Below, one piece after another: positions 54,810-64,000 of a stretch of 64,000 nt of DNA. The stretch's first letter is position 1. Each line of letters begins with the position of its first letter. The position numbers and the translations under genes are program-made. Source of the stretch: Microbacterium sp. 10M-3C3. Lineage in GTDB: Bacteria; Actinomycetota; Actinomycetes; Actinomycetales; Microbacteriaceae. The notes under the pieces were generated by a model. The model saw only the letters and a program-made list of their open reading frames with translations. It was not told the DNA's origin and made no database searches. The stretch lies in contig NZ_CP034245.1 of NCBI RefSeq assembly GCF_003931875.1, forward strand, positions 1,860,001 through 1,924,000, in the 5' to 3' direction.

Positions 54810-57107
54810 TCAGGACGCGTCGTCGGTCGGCGTCGGCGATGCCTGCACCGGCGTGCCGCTGAGCGCGGCCGTCGTCACGCGGCGCCGCGAGCGACCCTGC
54901 CCCGGGGCCTTCGGCTCGGGGAGCGCCTGGAGCACGGAGTCGAGCAGCAGGTCCTTCTCGGTGCGCGGCGCCTTCGGCTGCTCCCGCTTCTTGCGCTGCT
55001 TGCGCGGCGGTGCGGCCTCGGCGGCCGCCTCGACGGCCTCGACGACCTCGGCGACGATCTGCTCCTCGACCTCGGGGGTCGTCGGATGGATCGTCGAGGC
55101 GGCGATCTGCGCGAGCGCCGACTTCACGCCCTCGGTGATCACGTGCGTGCCGCCGGATGCCGCGCCGTTGCCGTTGCCGGATGCGCCGTTGCCGTTGCGG
55201 CCGCGACGCGACGGGCCGCCGCCGTTGGAGGGCGCGCTGGAGCGGTGCTTGACGACCGGGTCGTGGTGGACGATGACGCCGCGGCCCGCGCACACCTCGC
55301 ACGGCTCGCTGAAGGTCTCGAGCAGTCCGAGGCCGAGCTTCTTTCGGGTCATCTGGACGAGGCCGAGCGAGGTCACCTCGGCGACCTGGTGCTTCGTGCG
55401 GTCTCGGCTCAGGCACTCGATGAGGCGGCGCAGCACGAGGTCGCGGTTGGACTCGAGCACCATGTCGATGAAGTCGACGACGATGATGCCGCCGATGTCG
55501 CGCAGGCGCAGCTGACGCACGATCTCCTCGGCCGCTTCGAGGTTGTTCTTGGTGACGGTCTCCTCGAGGTTGCCCCCGGAGCCGACGAACTTGCCCGTGT
55601 TGACGTCGACGACGGTCATCGCCTCGGTGCGGTCGATCACGAGCGAGCCGCCCGAGGGCAGCCACACCTTGCGGTCGAGGGCCTTCTCGATCTGCTCGGT
55701 GATGCGGAAGTCGTCGAAGGGGTCGCCGTCGCCGCTGTAGGTCTCGACGCGCTCGAGCAGATCCGGCGCGACGGCGGCCAGGTAGGACGTGATGGTCGCG
55801 TGCGCATCCTCCCCCTGGATCAGCATCCGCGAGAAGTCCTCGTTGAAGACGTCGCGGACGATCTTGACGAGGAGGTCGGGCTCGGAGTGCAGCAGCGCGG
55901 GCGCCTGCTGCGTCTCGACGAGGCGGTTGATGTGCTCCCACTGACTCGTCAGACGCTGCACGTCGCGGGTCAGCTGCTCCTCCGTGGCGCCTTCGGCCGC
56001 GGTGCGCACGATGACGCCCGACGACTCCGGGAGCACCTCCTTGAGGATCTTCTTCAGTCGCGCGCGCTCGGTGTCGGGGAGCTTGCGGGAGATCCCGTTC
56101 ATCGCGCCGCCGGGCACGTAGACGAGGTAGCGGCCGGGAAGCGAGATCTGGCTCGTCAGGCGCGCGCCCTTGTGGCCCACAGGGTCCTTCGTGACCTGCA
56201 CGAGGACGCGGTCGCCGGACTTCAGGGCGAGCTCGATGCGACGCGGCTGGTTGCCGGTCTCCACCGCGTCCCAGTCCACCTCGCCGGAGTACAGCACGGC
56301 GTTTCGGCCGCGGCCGATGTCGACGAACGCCGCCTCCATGCTGGGCAGCACGTTCTGCACGCGGCCGAGGTAGACGTTGCCGATGAGCGAGGCGTCCTGG
56401 TTGCGCGCGACATAGTGCTCGACGAGCACGTTGTCCTCGAGCACGCCGATCTGCACGCGGCCGTTCTTCGAGCGCACGACCATCACGCGGTCGACGGATT
56501 CGCGACGGGCGAGGAACTCCGCCTCGGTCACCACCGGACGACGGCGCCCGGCCTCCCGACCGTCGCGGCGACGCTGCTTCTTGGCCTCCAGGCGCGTGGA
56601 GCCCTTGATGCGCTGGGGCTCGGTGATGTACTCGACGGCGCGCTGGCGCGGCTGCTGCTGCGGCTCGCGTTCGTCGCCCTCGTCCGCTCCCCCGCCGCGA
56701 CGCCGGTTCCGCCGCCGGGAGGAGGTCGATGCCACGGGCTCCTCTTCGACGGGCAGCGCCGGCAACGGCGTGATCTCGGGAGCGTAGAAGTGCAGCGCGG
56801 TGCTCACCGACGACACGAACACCTCGGGAAGAAGCCCGAGCGACACCGCGGTGGGCGGCCCGCTCGGGGTGTCCTCGGCGGGCCCTTCCGGCGCCTCGGC
56901 CGTCACGTCGGCGGCGGGCGGCTCGTCGGCGGCGGGCTGCTCGGCGGCCGGCTGCTCCTCGGCAGCGGGCTCCGTGTCGACGGGCGGCTCCGGCGCGGCG
57001 TCCGGCTGGGGCGCCGCATCCGGCTGGGGCGCCGCATCCGGCGTCACGGGCTCGGCCGCCTCATCGATCGTGGTCGGCTCCGGCTGGTCTGCTGTTGTAT
57101 CGGCCAT
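54810..57107 (-). CDS. rne: ribonuclease E/G
   Basis: A 765-residue endoribonuclease for rRNA processing and mRNA turnover. A long acidic, Pro/Ala-rich N-terminal extension (about 1-190) precedes the S1 domain (NVYLGRVQNVLPSMEAAFVDIGRGRNAVLY). The RNase H-like and DNase I-like catalytic parts follow (VVDVNTGKFVGSG with the metal Asp, VVDFIDM with the second). The zinc link PCEVCAGRG is near residue 606, then a Gly/Asn-rich and basic C-terminal tail. The actinobacterial RNase E/G order is kept. The ATG at 57107 is preferred over 57134. Confidence 0.95.
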   Translation of the reverse strand: MADTTADQPEPTTIDEAAEPVTPDAAPQPDAAPQPDAAPEPPVDTEPAAEEQPAAEQPAADEPPAADVTAEAPEGPAEDTPSGPPTAVSLGLLPEVFVSSVSTALHFYAPEITPLPALPVEEEPVASTSSRRRNRRRGGGADEGDEREPQQQPRQRAVEYITEPQRIKGSTRLEAKKQRRRDGREAGRRRPVVTEAEFLARRESVDRVMVVRSKNGRVQIGVLEDNVLVEHYVARNQDASLIGNVYLGRVQNVLPSMEAAFVDIGRGRNAVLYSGEVDWDAVETGNQPRRIELALKSGDRVLVQVTKDPVGHKGARLTSQISLPGRYLVYVPGGAMNGISRKLPDTERARLKKILKEVLPESSGVIVRTAAEGATEEQLTRDVQRLTSQWEHINRLVETQQAPALLHSEPDLLVKIVRDVFNEDFSRMLIQGEDAHATITSYLAAVAPDLLERVETYSGDGDPFDDFRITEQIEKALDRKVWLPSGGSLVIDRTEAMTVVDVNTGKFVGSGGNLEETVTKNNLEAAEEIVRQLRLRDIGGIIVVDFIDMVLESNRDLVLRRLIECLSRDRTKHQVAEVTSLGLVQMTRKKLGLGLLETFSEPCEVCAGRGVIVHHDPVVKHRSSAPSNGGGPSRRGRNGNGASGNGNGAASGGTHVITEGVKSALAQIAASTIHPTTPEVEEQIVAEVVEAVEAAAEAAPPRKQRKKREQPKAPRTEKDLLLDSVLQALPEPKAPGQGRSRRRVTTAALSGTPVQASPTPTDDAS

Positions 57108-57288
57108 CTCTGGCGTACTCCCTGCGGGCGACACCGCGCGTCGCCCGGAAACTCATGCGGCGCCGCACCCGGCGGTGCCACGAACTCTCTCGGTCTGCAG
57201 CCGGCCCGAAGCTCGAGCTGCGCAGGGCGTCCATCGCCCGAAGTCTGTCGTGATGCGGATGCGGCGCGGCCGCACGTGCATCCCGACC

Positions 57289-57297
57289 ATTATCGCA
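57289..57297 (-). promoter_or_regulatory. extended -10 promoter of rne
   Basis: On the minus strand TGCGATAAT (extended -10). The leader would be about 175 bases to the rne start, long enough for the autoregulation seen with RNase E in other bacteria. Confidence 0.5.
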
Positions 57298-57366
57298 CCT
57301 CGCGCGCCGCGCGCCACCATCGGCCGCCTGCGCGCCGCCGCCGCGGGGCGCAGCCACAGGGGCCGG

Positions 57367-57375
57367 TGCGATAAT
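57367..57375 (+). promoter_or_regulatory. extended -10 promoter of VKOR gene
   Basis: TGCGATAAT, identical to the divergent rne box, then seven bases to the GTG at 57383. It implies a leaderless mRNA and argues against the ATG that overlaps the box at 57374. Confidence 0.6.
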
Positions 57376-57382
57376 GCCGAGC

Positions 57383-57982
57383 GTGTCCACCGCTCCCGCC
57401 GAGTCCCGCCACCCCGTCCTCGCCGTCTGGCTGATCATCGCCGGCGTCGTCGGGGAATGGGCGGCGTTCTCGCTCACGAGCGAGCGCCTGCACCTGCTCG
57501 CCAATCCCGGTTCCACCGCCTCGTGCGACTTCAGCGTGCTGATCCAGTGCGGCAAGAACCTCGACTCGTGGCAGGGCAGCCTGTTCGGCTTCCCCAACCC
57601 GCTGATCGGCCTCATCTGCTGGACCGCGCCGATCGTCGTCGGGGTCGCGATGCTCGCCGGGGCCCGCTTCGCCCGCTGGTTCTGGTGGCTGTTCGCGCTC
57701 GGCATCACCGGCGCCATGGCGTTCGTCGTCTGGCTGATCTCGCAGAGCATCTTCGTGCTGTCGACGCTGTGCCCGTGGTGCATGGTCACGTGGTCGGTGA
57801 CGATCCCCACGTTCTACGCCGTGTGGCTGCACGTGCTCCGCGAGGGCATCGTCCCCGTTGCGCCCGGCGTTCGCCGCGCGGCGAATGCCCTCGTCCCGTG
57901 GCTCCCGCTCCTGGTCATCCTGAGCTTCGCGGTGATCGCGCTGCTCGCGCAGCTGCGCCTGAACGTGCTCGCGACGCTGTGA
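57383..57982 (+). CDS. vitamin K epoxide reductase (VKOR) family protein
   Basis: A 199-residue membrane protein of about five helices. The two Cys pairs are present: CDFSVLIQC (loop pair near residues 47-55) and the CPWC active site near residue 130, with the conserved Ser/Trp region NLDSWQG. Bacterial VKOR reoxidises DsbA through quinone. No DsbA is beside it; the island's DsbA-like protein is one candidate partner. Start chosen as the leaderless GTG; the ATG at 57374 would add three residues. The lipoprotein gene follows after one base. Confidence 0.9.
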   Translation: MSTAPAESRHPVLAVWLIIAGVVGEWAAFSLTSERLHLLANPGSTASCDFSVLIQCGKNLDSWQGSLFGFPNPLIGLICWTAPIVVGVAMLAGARFARWFWWLFALGITGAMAFVVWLISQSIFVLSTLCPWCMVTWSVTIPTFYAVWLHVLREGIVPVAPGVRRAANALVPWLPLLVILSFAVIALLAQLRLNVLATL

Positions 57983-57983
57983 C

Positions 57984-58409
57984 ATGATCCGTCGTCGCCG
58001 CGCCGCCGTCTCCGCCCTCATCGCCGTCGGAGCGGTCGGTGCCGCGATGCTCGCCGGATGCAGTTCCTCCGAGCCGGCAAGGGTGTGCGTGCCCGAGATG
58101 TCGGTGACGCCGTCCGACCCCCGCCCCGGCCGCATCGTGACCGTCGACACCGTCCGCGCGTGTCCCGTCGACCTGCCCGAGGGCGAGAAGCTCGAGATCC
58201 GGATCCACCCCGCCGACGACCGCATCCCGATCGCGCGCGCGTTCGTGCGTCCCGACGCGGACGGGGCGTTCACCGTCAGCATCACGGTGCCGCCCACCAT
58301 CCGCCCCGGAGCGACGGTCGTGGAGATCGCGAACTGGTGGGACTACGCGGCGTGCCCGGACACGGCGTCGTGCGCGGCGGCGGAGAGCGCGTTCGAGGTC
58401 AGTCCCTGA
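57984..58409 (+). CDS. lipoprotein of unknown function
   Basis: The 141-residue product has signal sequence VSALIAVGAVGAAMLAGCSSS (lipobox LAGC, Cys about residue 26). The small beta domain contains four further cysteines (VCVPEM, RACPVD, AACPDTASCAA), all likely in disulfides. It starts one base after the VKOR stop, so oxidative folding by the VKOR/DsbA route is a reasonable link (inference). No family recognised. Confidence 0.82.
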   Translation: MIRRRRAAVSALIAVGAVGAAMLAGCSSSEPARVCVPEMSVTPSDPRPGRIVTVDTVRACPVDLPEGEKLEIRIHPADDRIPIARAFVRPDADGAFTVSITVPPTIRPGATVVEIANWWDYAACPDTASCAAAESAFEVSP

Positions 58410-58826
58410 TCAGGCGAACCAGATCGCGAGCTCGCGCGCGGCGGACTCGGGGCTGTCGCTGCCGTGAACGAGGTTCTGCTGCACCTTCAGACCCCAGTCG
58501 CGGCCGAAGTCGCCGCGGATCGTGCCGGGTGCCGCCGTGGTCGGGTCGGTCGTTCCGGCGAGCGAGCGGAACCCCTCGATGACGCGGTTGCCGGCGAGGC
58601 GGATCGCGACGGACGGGCCGGACATCATGAACTCCAGCAGCGGCTCGTAAAAGGGCTTGCCCTCGTGCTCGGCGTAGTGGCGCTCGAGGGTCTCGCGGTC
58701 GGGCTCCACCAGGCGGATGTCGACGAGCGCGTAGCCCTTCGCCTCGATGCGGGCGAGGATCGCGCCGGTCAGGCCGCGGGCGACACCGTCCGGCTTCACC
58801 AGGACGAGGGTCTCTTCGGTCGCCAT
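58410..58826 (-). CDS. ndk: nucleoside diphosphate kinase
   Basis: A 138-residue enzyme that balances NTP pools. KPDGVARGLTG is at the start and GNRVIEGFRSLAGTTDP follows. The catalytic histidine lies in NLVHGSDSPESA near residue 115. The ATG at 58826 is chosen because GGAGA is eight bases upstream; an ATG two codons earlier is too close. The stop abuts the convergent lipoprotein stop. Confidence 0.96.
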   Translation of the reverse strand: MATEETLVLVKPDGVARGLTGAILARIEAKGYALVDIRLVEPDRETLERHYAEHEGKPFYEPLLEFMMSGPSVAIRLAGNRVIEGFRSLAGTTDPTTAAPGTIRGDFGRDWGLKVQQNLVHGSDSPESAARELAIWFA

Positions 58827-58828
58827 GC

Positions 58829-59224
58829 TCATTCTCCGTTCGGGGGTTCGGGGTCGGCCAGACGCCGCGCATTGCGGCGATCGAGGGAGGCTCCCTTGAT
58901 CGTCGCATATCCGTACATGACGCCGAAAATGATCGCGACCAGCAGCAGCGTCCCGACGAGGAAGCCGCCGAGGGCCAGCAGCACCTGCAGCGCCCAGCCG
59001 AGCGCGATCGCCCAGCGATGGCGGAGGAGTCCGGCGGTGAGGACCATGAGGACGGCCAGCACCGAGCCGCCGACGATTCCCCACCACGGCTCGAGCCCTG
59101 CCGGCAGCGCCTTGAGCCCGTACACGACGAGCCCTCCGAGGAACACCACGAGGGACTCGAAGCCGAGGACGATCGCGCCGAGCGATTCGGCGGCGCCGCG
59201 ACGGCGCCGCTCCCGGGGGCTCAC
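58829..59224 (-). CDS. DUF4233 membrane protein
   Basis: A 131-residue protein of four helices (SLGAIVLGFESLVVFLGGLVVYG onward) matching DUF4233, usually encoded between folC and ndk in actinobacteria. The GTG at 59224 overlaps the folC stop (GTGA). A cytosolic Arg-rich start and a DPEPPNG tail. Function unknown. Confidence 0.88.
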   Translation of the reverse strand: MSPRERRRRGAAESLGAIVLGFESLVVFLGGLVVYGLKALPAGLEPWWGIVGGSVLAVLMVLTAGLLRHRWAIALGWALQVLLALGGFLVGTLLLVAIIFGVMYGYATIKGASLDRRNARRLADPEPPNGE

Positions 59225-60573
59225 GCGTCCCACCCGTCCTTCCAGCCTTCGACCGAGGCCACCCGCAGCGCCTCCCCGGCGAGCACGACCGACCCGGCGA
59301 TGACGACGGCGCGACGGTCGGACGCGGCCGCCCACTCACGGGCCGCGTCGGCGGCGTCCTCGAGCCCCGGATGCACCGTCACGGCGACGCCCGCGGCCTC
59401 GACGAGGTCGGCGAGGCGCTCGGCGTCGCCGGCGCGCTCGGAATCGGGCGCCGTGGCGAAGACGTGCGTGGCCACGGGCGCGATCTCCGCCACCATGCCG
59501 GCGGCGTCCTTGTCGGCCAGCACGCCGAGCACGACACCCCATTCGTCGACGTCGAATGCGTCGCGCAGCGCCTCGACGAGGGCGTGCGCCCCGTGCGGGT
59601 TGTGCGCGGCGTCCACGAGCACGGTCGGGTGGGCGCCGACGAGCTGGAGCCGGCCCGGCGAGGTCACCTGACCGAGCCCCTCCGCCACGACGTCCGGAGC
59701 GAGCGGCTGCGTGCCGCCGCCGATGAGCGACTCCACCGCGGCCAGCGCCAGCGCCGCGTTGGCGCCCTGGTGCGCGCCGTACAGCGGCAGGTACTCGTCG
59801 CGGTACTCCCCCGCGAGCCCGCGCACCGTGATCTGCTGGCCGCCGACGGCGAGGCGCTGCTCGGCGAGGAGGAACTGCTCGCCCTCGAAGGCGATGCTCG
59901 CCCCGCGCGCGGCAGCGACCTCGCGGAGGACGGCCTCGGCGTCGGGCACCTGGCGGGCCGACACCACGGCCGCGCCGTCCTTGATGATGCCGGCCTTCAC
60001 GCGCGCGATCTTCGCGATCGTGTCGCCGAGGCGGTCGGCGTGGTCCATGTCGATCGGCGCGAACACCGCGACGTCGCCGTCGGCGGTGTTCGTCGAGTCC
60101 CACTCGCCGCCCATGCCCACCTCCAGGACGAGGACGTCGACCGGCGCGTCGGCGGCGACCACGAAGGCGAGCACCGTCAGCAGCTCGAAGAAGGTCAGCG
60201 GCGCGTCACCCGCGCTCGCGAGCTCGGCGTCGACGATGTCGACGAACGGCTCGATCTCCTCCCACGCGTCGGCGATCGCCGCATCCGCCACCGGCTCGCC
60301 GTCGATCATGATGCGCTCGGTGAAGCGCTCGAGGTGCGGGCTCGTGAACAGCGCCGTGCGCAGCCCGAGGGCCCGCAGCAGGCTCTCGGCGATGCGGCTG
60401 GTCGAGGTCTTGCCGTTCGTGCCGGTGACGTGGATCACCCGGTAGGTGCGCTGCGGATCGTCGAGCAGCTCGAGCACGCGCCGCGTGCGCTCGACGCGTG
60501 GCTGCACCCACTGCTCGCCCTGGCGCTGCAGCAGCGCCGCGTACACCGCGTCGGCACGGGTCCGATCGTTCAT
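59221..60573 (-). CDS. folC: bifunctional folylpolyglutamate synthase/dihydrofolate synthase
   Basis: The 450-residue Mur-ligase-fold enzyme adds glutamate to dihydropteroate and folates. It has the P-loop [13 protein letters not shown] near residue 50, [24 protein letters not shown] and the C-terminal DAAHNPHGA. The ATG at 60573 gives the family length; upstream frame is inside ileS. It overlaps ileS by four bases. Confidence 0.95.
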   Translation of the reverse strand: MNDRTRADAVYAALLQRQGEQWVQPRVERTRRVLELLDDPQRTYRVIHVTGTNGKTSTSRIAESLLRALGLRTALFTSPHLERFTERIMIDGEPVADAAIADAWEEIEPFVDIVDAELASAGDAPLTFFELLTVLAFVVAADAPVDVLVLEVGMGGEWDSTNTADGDVAVFAPIDMDHADRLGDTIAKIARVKAGIIKDGAAVVSARQVPDAEAVLREVAAARGASIAFEGEQFLLAEQRLAVGGQQITVRGLAGEYRDEYLPLYGAHQGANAALALAAVESLIGGGTQPLAPDVVAEGLGQVTSPGRLQLVGAHPTVLVDAAHNPHGAHALVEALRDAFDVDEWGVVLGVLADKDAAGMVAEIAPVATHVFATAPDSERAGDAERLADLVEAAGVAVTVHPGLEDAADAAREWAAASDRRAVVIAGSVVLAGEALRVASVEGWKDGWDA

Positions 60574-63500
60574 GCGCCCACCTCCACTCGGCCGACGGCC
60601 ACCCACACGGCGCCCCGGTTGGCGTAGGTGCCGGCGGCCACATGCCCGATGTACTCCGGGTCGGAGCCGAACTCGGCGGTCCACCACGTGTCGTCACCGG
60701 GCGCGGCCGGCTCGGGCGCGTCGGTGCCCGCGACGAGCACGGCCGACTGCACGGCGAGCGTCTCGCCGGCGACACCGGCGACGTCCCACGCGGAGCGCAC
60801 GGCCGCCGCATCGGCGTCGTCGGCGAACAGCAGGTGCAGGCGGATGCGGTCGCTCACGTCGAAGCCCGCGGCCTTGCGCGTGTCCTGCACGGCGCGGATG
60901 ACGTCGCGCGCGAGCCCCTCGGCCTCGAGCGCCTCGTTCGTCGTCGTGTCCAGGAGCACGAAGCCGTCGCGCAGCGTCGCGAGGGCCTCGCCGCTCGGGC
61001 GCCCGGCGGTCTCGACCACGAGCTCGTACTCGCCCGGCTGGAGCGCCACGCCGCCGGAGGTCACGACCCCGTCGACCTCGCTCCAGTCGCCCGTGCGCGC
61101 CCCGGCGATCGCCTGCTGCACGAGCTTGCCGAGGCGCGGACCCGCCGCGCGGGCGTTCACGGACAGGCGATGGGTGATGCCGTACTCGGCCGCGGTGTCG
61201 TCGGTGAGCTCCACGAGGTCGACGCGCTTGACGTTCAGCTCGTCGCGGAGGATGTCCTCGAACTGCGCGAGGCCGCGCGCGCCGGGCGCGACGACCGTCA
61301 GGCGGGGCAGGGGCAGGCGCACGCGTCGCCCTTCGCGCTTGCGGAGGCCGTTCGCGACGCTGGAGACCTCGCGGACCGTGTCCATCGCGGCACGGATGTC
61401 GGCCGCGTCGCCGAAGGGCGCCGCATCCGGCCAGTCGGTCAGGTGCACGCTGCGCCCGCCGGTGAGGCCCTGCCACACGCGCTCGGACACGAGCGGGATG
61501 AGCGGCGCCGCGACGCGGGTGAGCGTCTCGAGCACCGTGTACAGCGTGTCGAACGCCTCGGTGGACGACTCCTCGCCGGGCGTCACCCCCACCCAGAAGC
61601 GGTCGCGCGAGCGGCGGATGTACCAGTTCGTCAGCACCTCGGCGAAGTCGCGGAGGCGCTCGGCGGCGGTGGTGGAGTCCAGGCCCTCGAGGTCGGCGGC
61701 CACGTCGCGGACGAGGTCGCCGGTGAGCGCGAGGATGTAGCGGTCGAGGACGTCGGTCGAGTCGGTGCGCCACCGCGCGTCGTACCCGCCGGAGGCGGTT
61801 CCCGCTGCGCTCGCCGAAGCATTGGCGTACGTCGCGAAGAAGTACCACGCATTCCACAGGGGCAGCAGGAACTCGCGCACGCCCGCGCGGATGCCCTCCT
61901 CGGTGACGACGAGGTCGCCGCCGCGCAGCACGGAGCTCGACATGAGGAACCAGCGCATCGCGTCGGAGCCGTCGCGGTCGAAGACCTCGCTCACGTCCGG
62001 GTAGTTGCGCAGCGACTTCGACATCTTCTGACCGTCGCTGCCCAGCACGATGCCGTGGCACGACACGCCGGTGAACGCCGGGCGGTCGAACAGCGCGGTC
62101 GAGAGCACGTGCATGACGTAGAACCAGCCGCGGGTCTGACCGATGTACTCCACGATGAAGTCGGCCGGTGCGTGCTCGTCGAACCAATCGTGGTTCTCGA
62201 ACGGGTAGTGCACCTGCGCGAACGGCATCGATCCGGAGTCGAACCACACGTCGAGCACATCCTCGATGCGGCGCATCATGCTGCGCCCGGTGGGGTCGTC
62301 GGGGTTCGGCCGCACCAGGTCGTCGATGGAGGGGCGGTGCAGGTCGACCTCGCCGTCCGCGTTGCGCGGCAGACGCCCGAAGTCGGCCTCGAGCTCGGCG
62401 AGCGAGCCGTAGACGTCGACGCGTGGGTACACGGGGTCGTCGCTCTTCCACACCGGGATCGGCGACCCCCAGTAGCGGTTGCGGCTGATCGACCAGTCCC
62501 GCGCGCCCTCGAGCCACTTGCCGAACTGCCCGTCCTTGACGTTCTCCGGCACCCACGTGATCTCGGCGTTGTTCTCGATCAGGCGGTCCTTGATGTCGGT
62601 GACACGCACGAACCAGCTCGACACCGCCTTGTAGATCAGCGGGTTCCGGCAGCGCCAGCAATGCGGGTAGGAGTGCTCGTAGCTGGCCTGGCGCAGCAGG
62701 CGTCCCTCCTGCCGGAGCAGGCGGATGAGGGGCTGGTTCGCCTCCATCCACAGCATGCCCGCGACATCGACGACGGCGGGAAGGAATCGGCCGCCGTCGT
62801 CGAGCGACAGGATCGTCGGGATGCCCGCCGCATCCGCGAGACGCTTGTCGTCCTCGCCGTAGGCCGGCGCCTGGTGCACGATGCCGGTGCCGTCGGTGGT
62901 CGTGACGTAGTCGTCGACGAGGATGCGCCACGCGTCGCCGGTGCCCCACGTGTCGGCGTCGGCGTAGTAGTCGAAGAGTCGGTCGTACGCGACGCCGCCG
63001 AGCTCGGCGCCGAGCACCGTCTGCTGCACCGCGGCGCGCGCGTCGTCGGCGGAGTCGTAGCCGAGGTCCTTCGCGTAGCCGGCGAGGAGGTCTTCGGCCA
63101 GCAGGTAGCGGTGGGCGCGCGCCTCGACGGGGTCGTCGGCGTGCCCGTCCGGCGTGTGATGGACATCGGCCGCGCCGTGGGGCCCGCCCGGCAGCACGAC
63201 GTACCGGATGCCGGGACCCACCGCGAGGGCGAGGTTCGTCGGCAGCGTCCACGGCGTCGTCGTCCACGCGAGCGCCCGCACGGCCGTCAGCCCGAGCGCC
63301 TCGGCCTTCGCGCCCACGAGGGGGAAGGTGACCGTGACCGACGGGTCCTGCCGCATCTTGTAGACGTCGTCGTCCATGCGCAGCTCGTGGCTGGACAGCG
63401 GCGTCTGGTCGCGCCAGCAGTACGGCAGCACGCGGTAGCCCTCGTAGGCGAGCCCCTTGTCCCACAGGCTCTTGAACGCCCACAGGACCGACTCCATGTA

Positions 63501-63989
63501 GGTCGTGTCGAGCGTCTTGTATCCGCGGTCGAAGTCGACCCAGCGGGCCTGGCGCGTGACGTAGTCCTGCCACTCGCGCGTGTACTCGAGCACCGACGAG
63601 CGCGCCTTGGCGTTGAACACCGCCACGCCCATGCGCTCGATCTCGTCCTTCTCGGTGATCCCGAGCTGCTTCATCGCCTCGAGCTCGGCGGGGAGGCCGT
63701 GCGTGTCCCACCCGAACACGCGGTCGACCTTCTTGCCGCGCATCGTCTGGAAGCGCGGGAAGAGGTCCTTCGCGTATCCGGTGAGGAGGTGCCCGTAATG
63801 CGGCAGGCCGTTCGCGAAGGGCGGGCCGTCGTAGAACACCCACTCCTCGGCGCCTTCGCGCTGCTCGATCGACGCGCGGAACGTGTCGTCGGCGCGCCAG
63901 AACGCGAGGGTGTCGGCCTCGATCGCGGGGAACCGCGGACTCGGGTTCACGTCGGCGGCGGGCCCGAACGCGGACTTCGGATAGGTCAT
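60570..63989 (-). CDS. ileS: isoleucine--tRNA ligase
   Basis: A 1,139-residue class I synthetase with [16 protein letters not shown] (HIGH box as HYGH, near residue 60), the CP1 editing domain, and KMSKS in [14 protein letters not shown] near residue 655. The long C-terminal region resembles the eukaryotic-like (type 2) IleRS found in actinobacteria. The ATG at 63989 has GGAG upstream and is the start; only 11 bases of its upstream region are in the window, so any T-box leader cannot be judged. Confidence 0.96.
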   Translation of the reverse strand: MTYPKSAFGPAADVNPSPRFPAIEADTLAFWRADDTFRASIEQREGAEEWVFYDGPPFANGLPHYGHLLTGYAKDLFPRFQTMRGKKVDRVFGWDTHGLPAELEAMKQLGITEKDEIERMGVAVFNAKARSSVLEYTREWQDYVTRQARWVDFDRGYKTLDTTYMESVLWAFKSLWDKGLAYEGYRVLPYCWRDQTPLSSHELRMDDDVYKMRQDPSVTVTFPLVGAKAEALGLTAVRALAWTTTPWTLPTNLALAVGPGIRYVVLPGGPHGAADVHHTPDGHADDPVEARAHRYLLAEDLLAGYAKDLGYDSADDARAAVQQTVLGAELGGVAYDRLFDYYADADTWGTGDAWRILVDDYVTTTDGTGIVHQAPAYGEDDKRLADAAGIPTILSLDDGGRFLPAVVDVAGMLWMEANQPLIRLLRQEGRLLRQASYEHSYPHCWRCRNPLIYKAVSSWFVRVTDIKDRLIENNAEITWVPENVKDGQFGKWLEGARDWSISRNRYWGSPIPVWKSDDPVYPRVDVYGSLAELEADFGRLPRNADGEVDLHRPSIDDLVRPNPDDPTGRSMMRRIEDVLDVWFDSGSMPFAQVHYPFENHDWFDEHAPADFIVEYIGQTRGWFYVMHVLSTALFDRPAFTGVSCHGIVLGSDGQKMSKSLRNYPDVSEVFDRDGSDAMRWFLMSSSVLRGGDLVVTEEGIRAGVREFLLPLWNAWYFFATYANASASAAGTASGGYDARWRTDSTDVLDRYILALTGDLVRDVAADLEGLDSTTAAERLRDFAEVLTNWYIRRSRDRFWVGVTPGEESSTEAFDTLYTVLETLTRVAAPLIPLVSERVWQGLTGGRSVHLTDWPDAAPFGDAADIRAAMDTVREVSSVANGLRKREGRRVRLPLPRLTVVAPGARGLAQFEDILRDELNVKRVDLVELTDDTAAEYGITHRLSVNARAAGPRLGKLVQQAIAGARTGDWSEVDGVVTSGGVALQPGEYELVVETAGRPSGEALATLRDGFVLLDTTTNEALEAEGLARDVIRAVQDTRKAAGFDVSDRIRLHLLFADDADAAAVRSAWDVAGVAGETLAVQSAVLVAGTDAPEPAAPGDDTWWTAEFGSDPEYIGHVAAGTYANRGAVWVAVGRVEVGA

Positions 63990-64000
63990 GTCACTCCAGC

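Noticed and set aside
55086..57374. 762-codon open frame on the plus strand opposite RNase E/G
   Set aside because: Shadow of rne; composition is Val/Asp/Leu/His-rich repeats without a domain or start signal.
63990..64000. T-box leader upstream of ileS
   Set aside because: Only 11 bases upstream of the gene are in the window, so nothing can be said.

Overview
The window is 64 kb of high-GC DNA from an actinobacterium, most likely a Microbacterium or a close relative in the Microbacteriaceae. The evidence is very high third-position GC, many GTG starts, leaderless promoters, a DUF222/HNH (13E12-type) gene, and actinobacterial gene orders such as rplU-rpmA-obg-proB-proA-nadD-rsfS and ileS-folC-DUF4233-ndk. 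The placement is inference from gene content; no marker gene was compared.

Left chromosomal flank (1-18.9 kb): the 3' part of a large wall-anchored nuclease/5'-nucleotidase, an alpha/beta hydrolase, rpsT, the leftward pair holA and comEC-comEA, leuS, pabB, a DedA protein, an App1-type phosphatase, an SRAP DNA-crosslink sensor, a 3-methyladenine-glycosylase-like protein, a secreted GH3 enzyme and a DUF222/HNH protein.

Central island (18,925-47,103): 28.1 kb bounded by two 75-bp identical direct repeats, each containing a complete tRNA-Ala(GGC) gene. At the right end are an excisionase-like HTH gene, a tyrosine integrase that has lost its catalytic C-terminus, and a cassette of ImmA/IrrE protease, MAB_1171c-type membrane protein (frameshifted) and alpha/beta hydrolase. 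At the left end are two chimeric genes: a MobF relaxase fragment fused to an unrelated tail, and a flavin monooxygenase fragment fused to the C-terminal half of a CopC protein. Between them lies a tightly overlapping rightward block for envelope redox and protein maturation: DsbA-like thioredoxin, LspA, TlpA, CcdA, ResB, CtaG-like, Lnt, two M23 peptidases, CcsB, DUF3105, DUF305, a CopD-CtaG fusion and DUF4307. This is followed by metal resistance: a Zn/Co-type P-type ATPase with a divergent SmtB/CzrA-type repressor, a CmtR-type Cd/Pb sensor with a Cys-rich P-type ATPase, and an arsenite-type transporter. I read the island as a degenerate, now probably immobile, integrative element carrying metal and redox functions.

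Right chromosomal flank (47.2-64 kb): a VOC protein, then the leftward operon rplU-rpmA-obg-proB-proA-(small membrane protein)-nadD-(membrane-anchored protein)-rsfS, a DUF4031 gene, RNase E/G, a VKOR-family protein, a lipoprotein, and the leftward group ileS-folC-DUF4233-ndk. ileS is complete and starts 11 bases before the window ends.

A recurring regulatory feature is a -10 box (often TAGGCT) placed 6-7 bases before the start codon, which implies leaderless mRNAs for at least thirteen genes, including three in the island.
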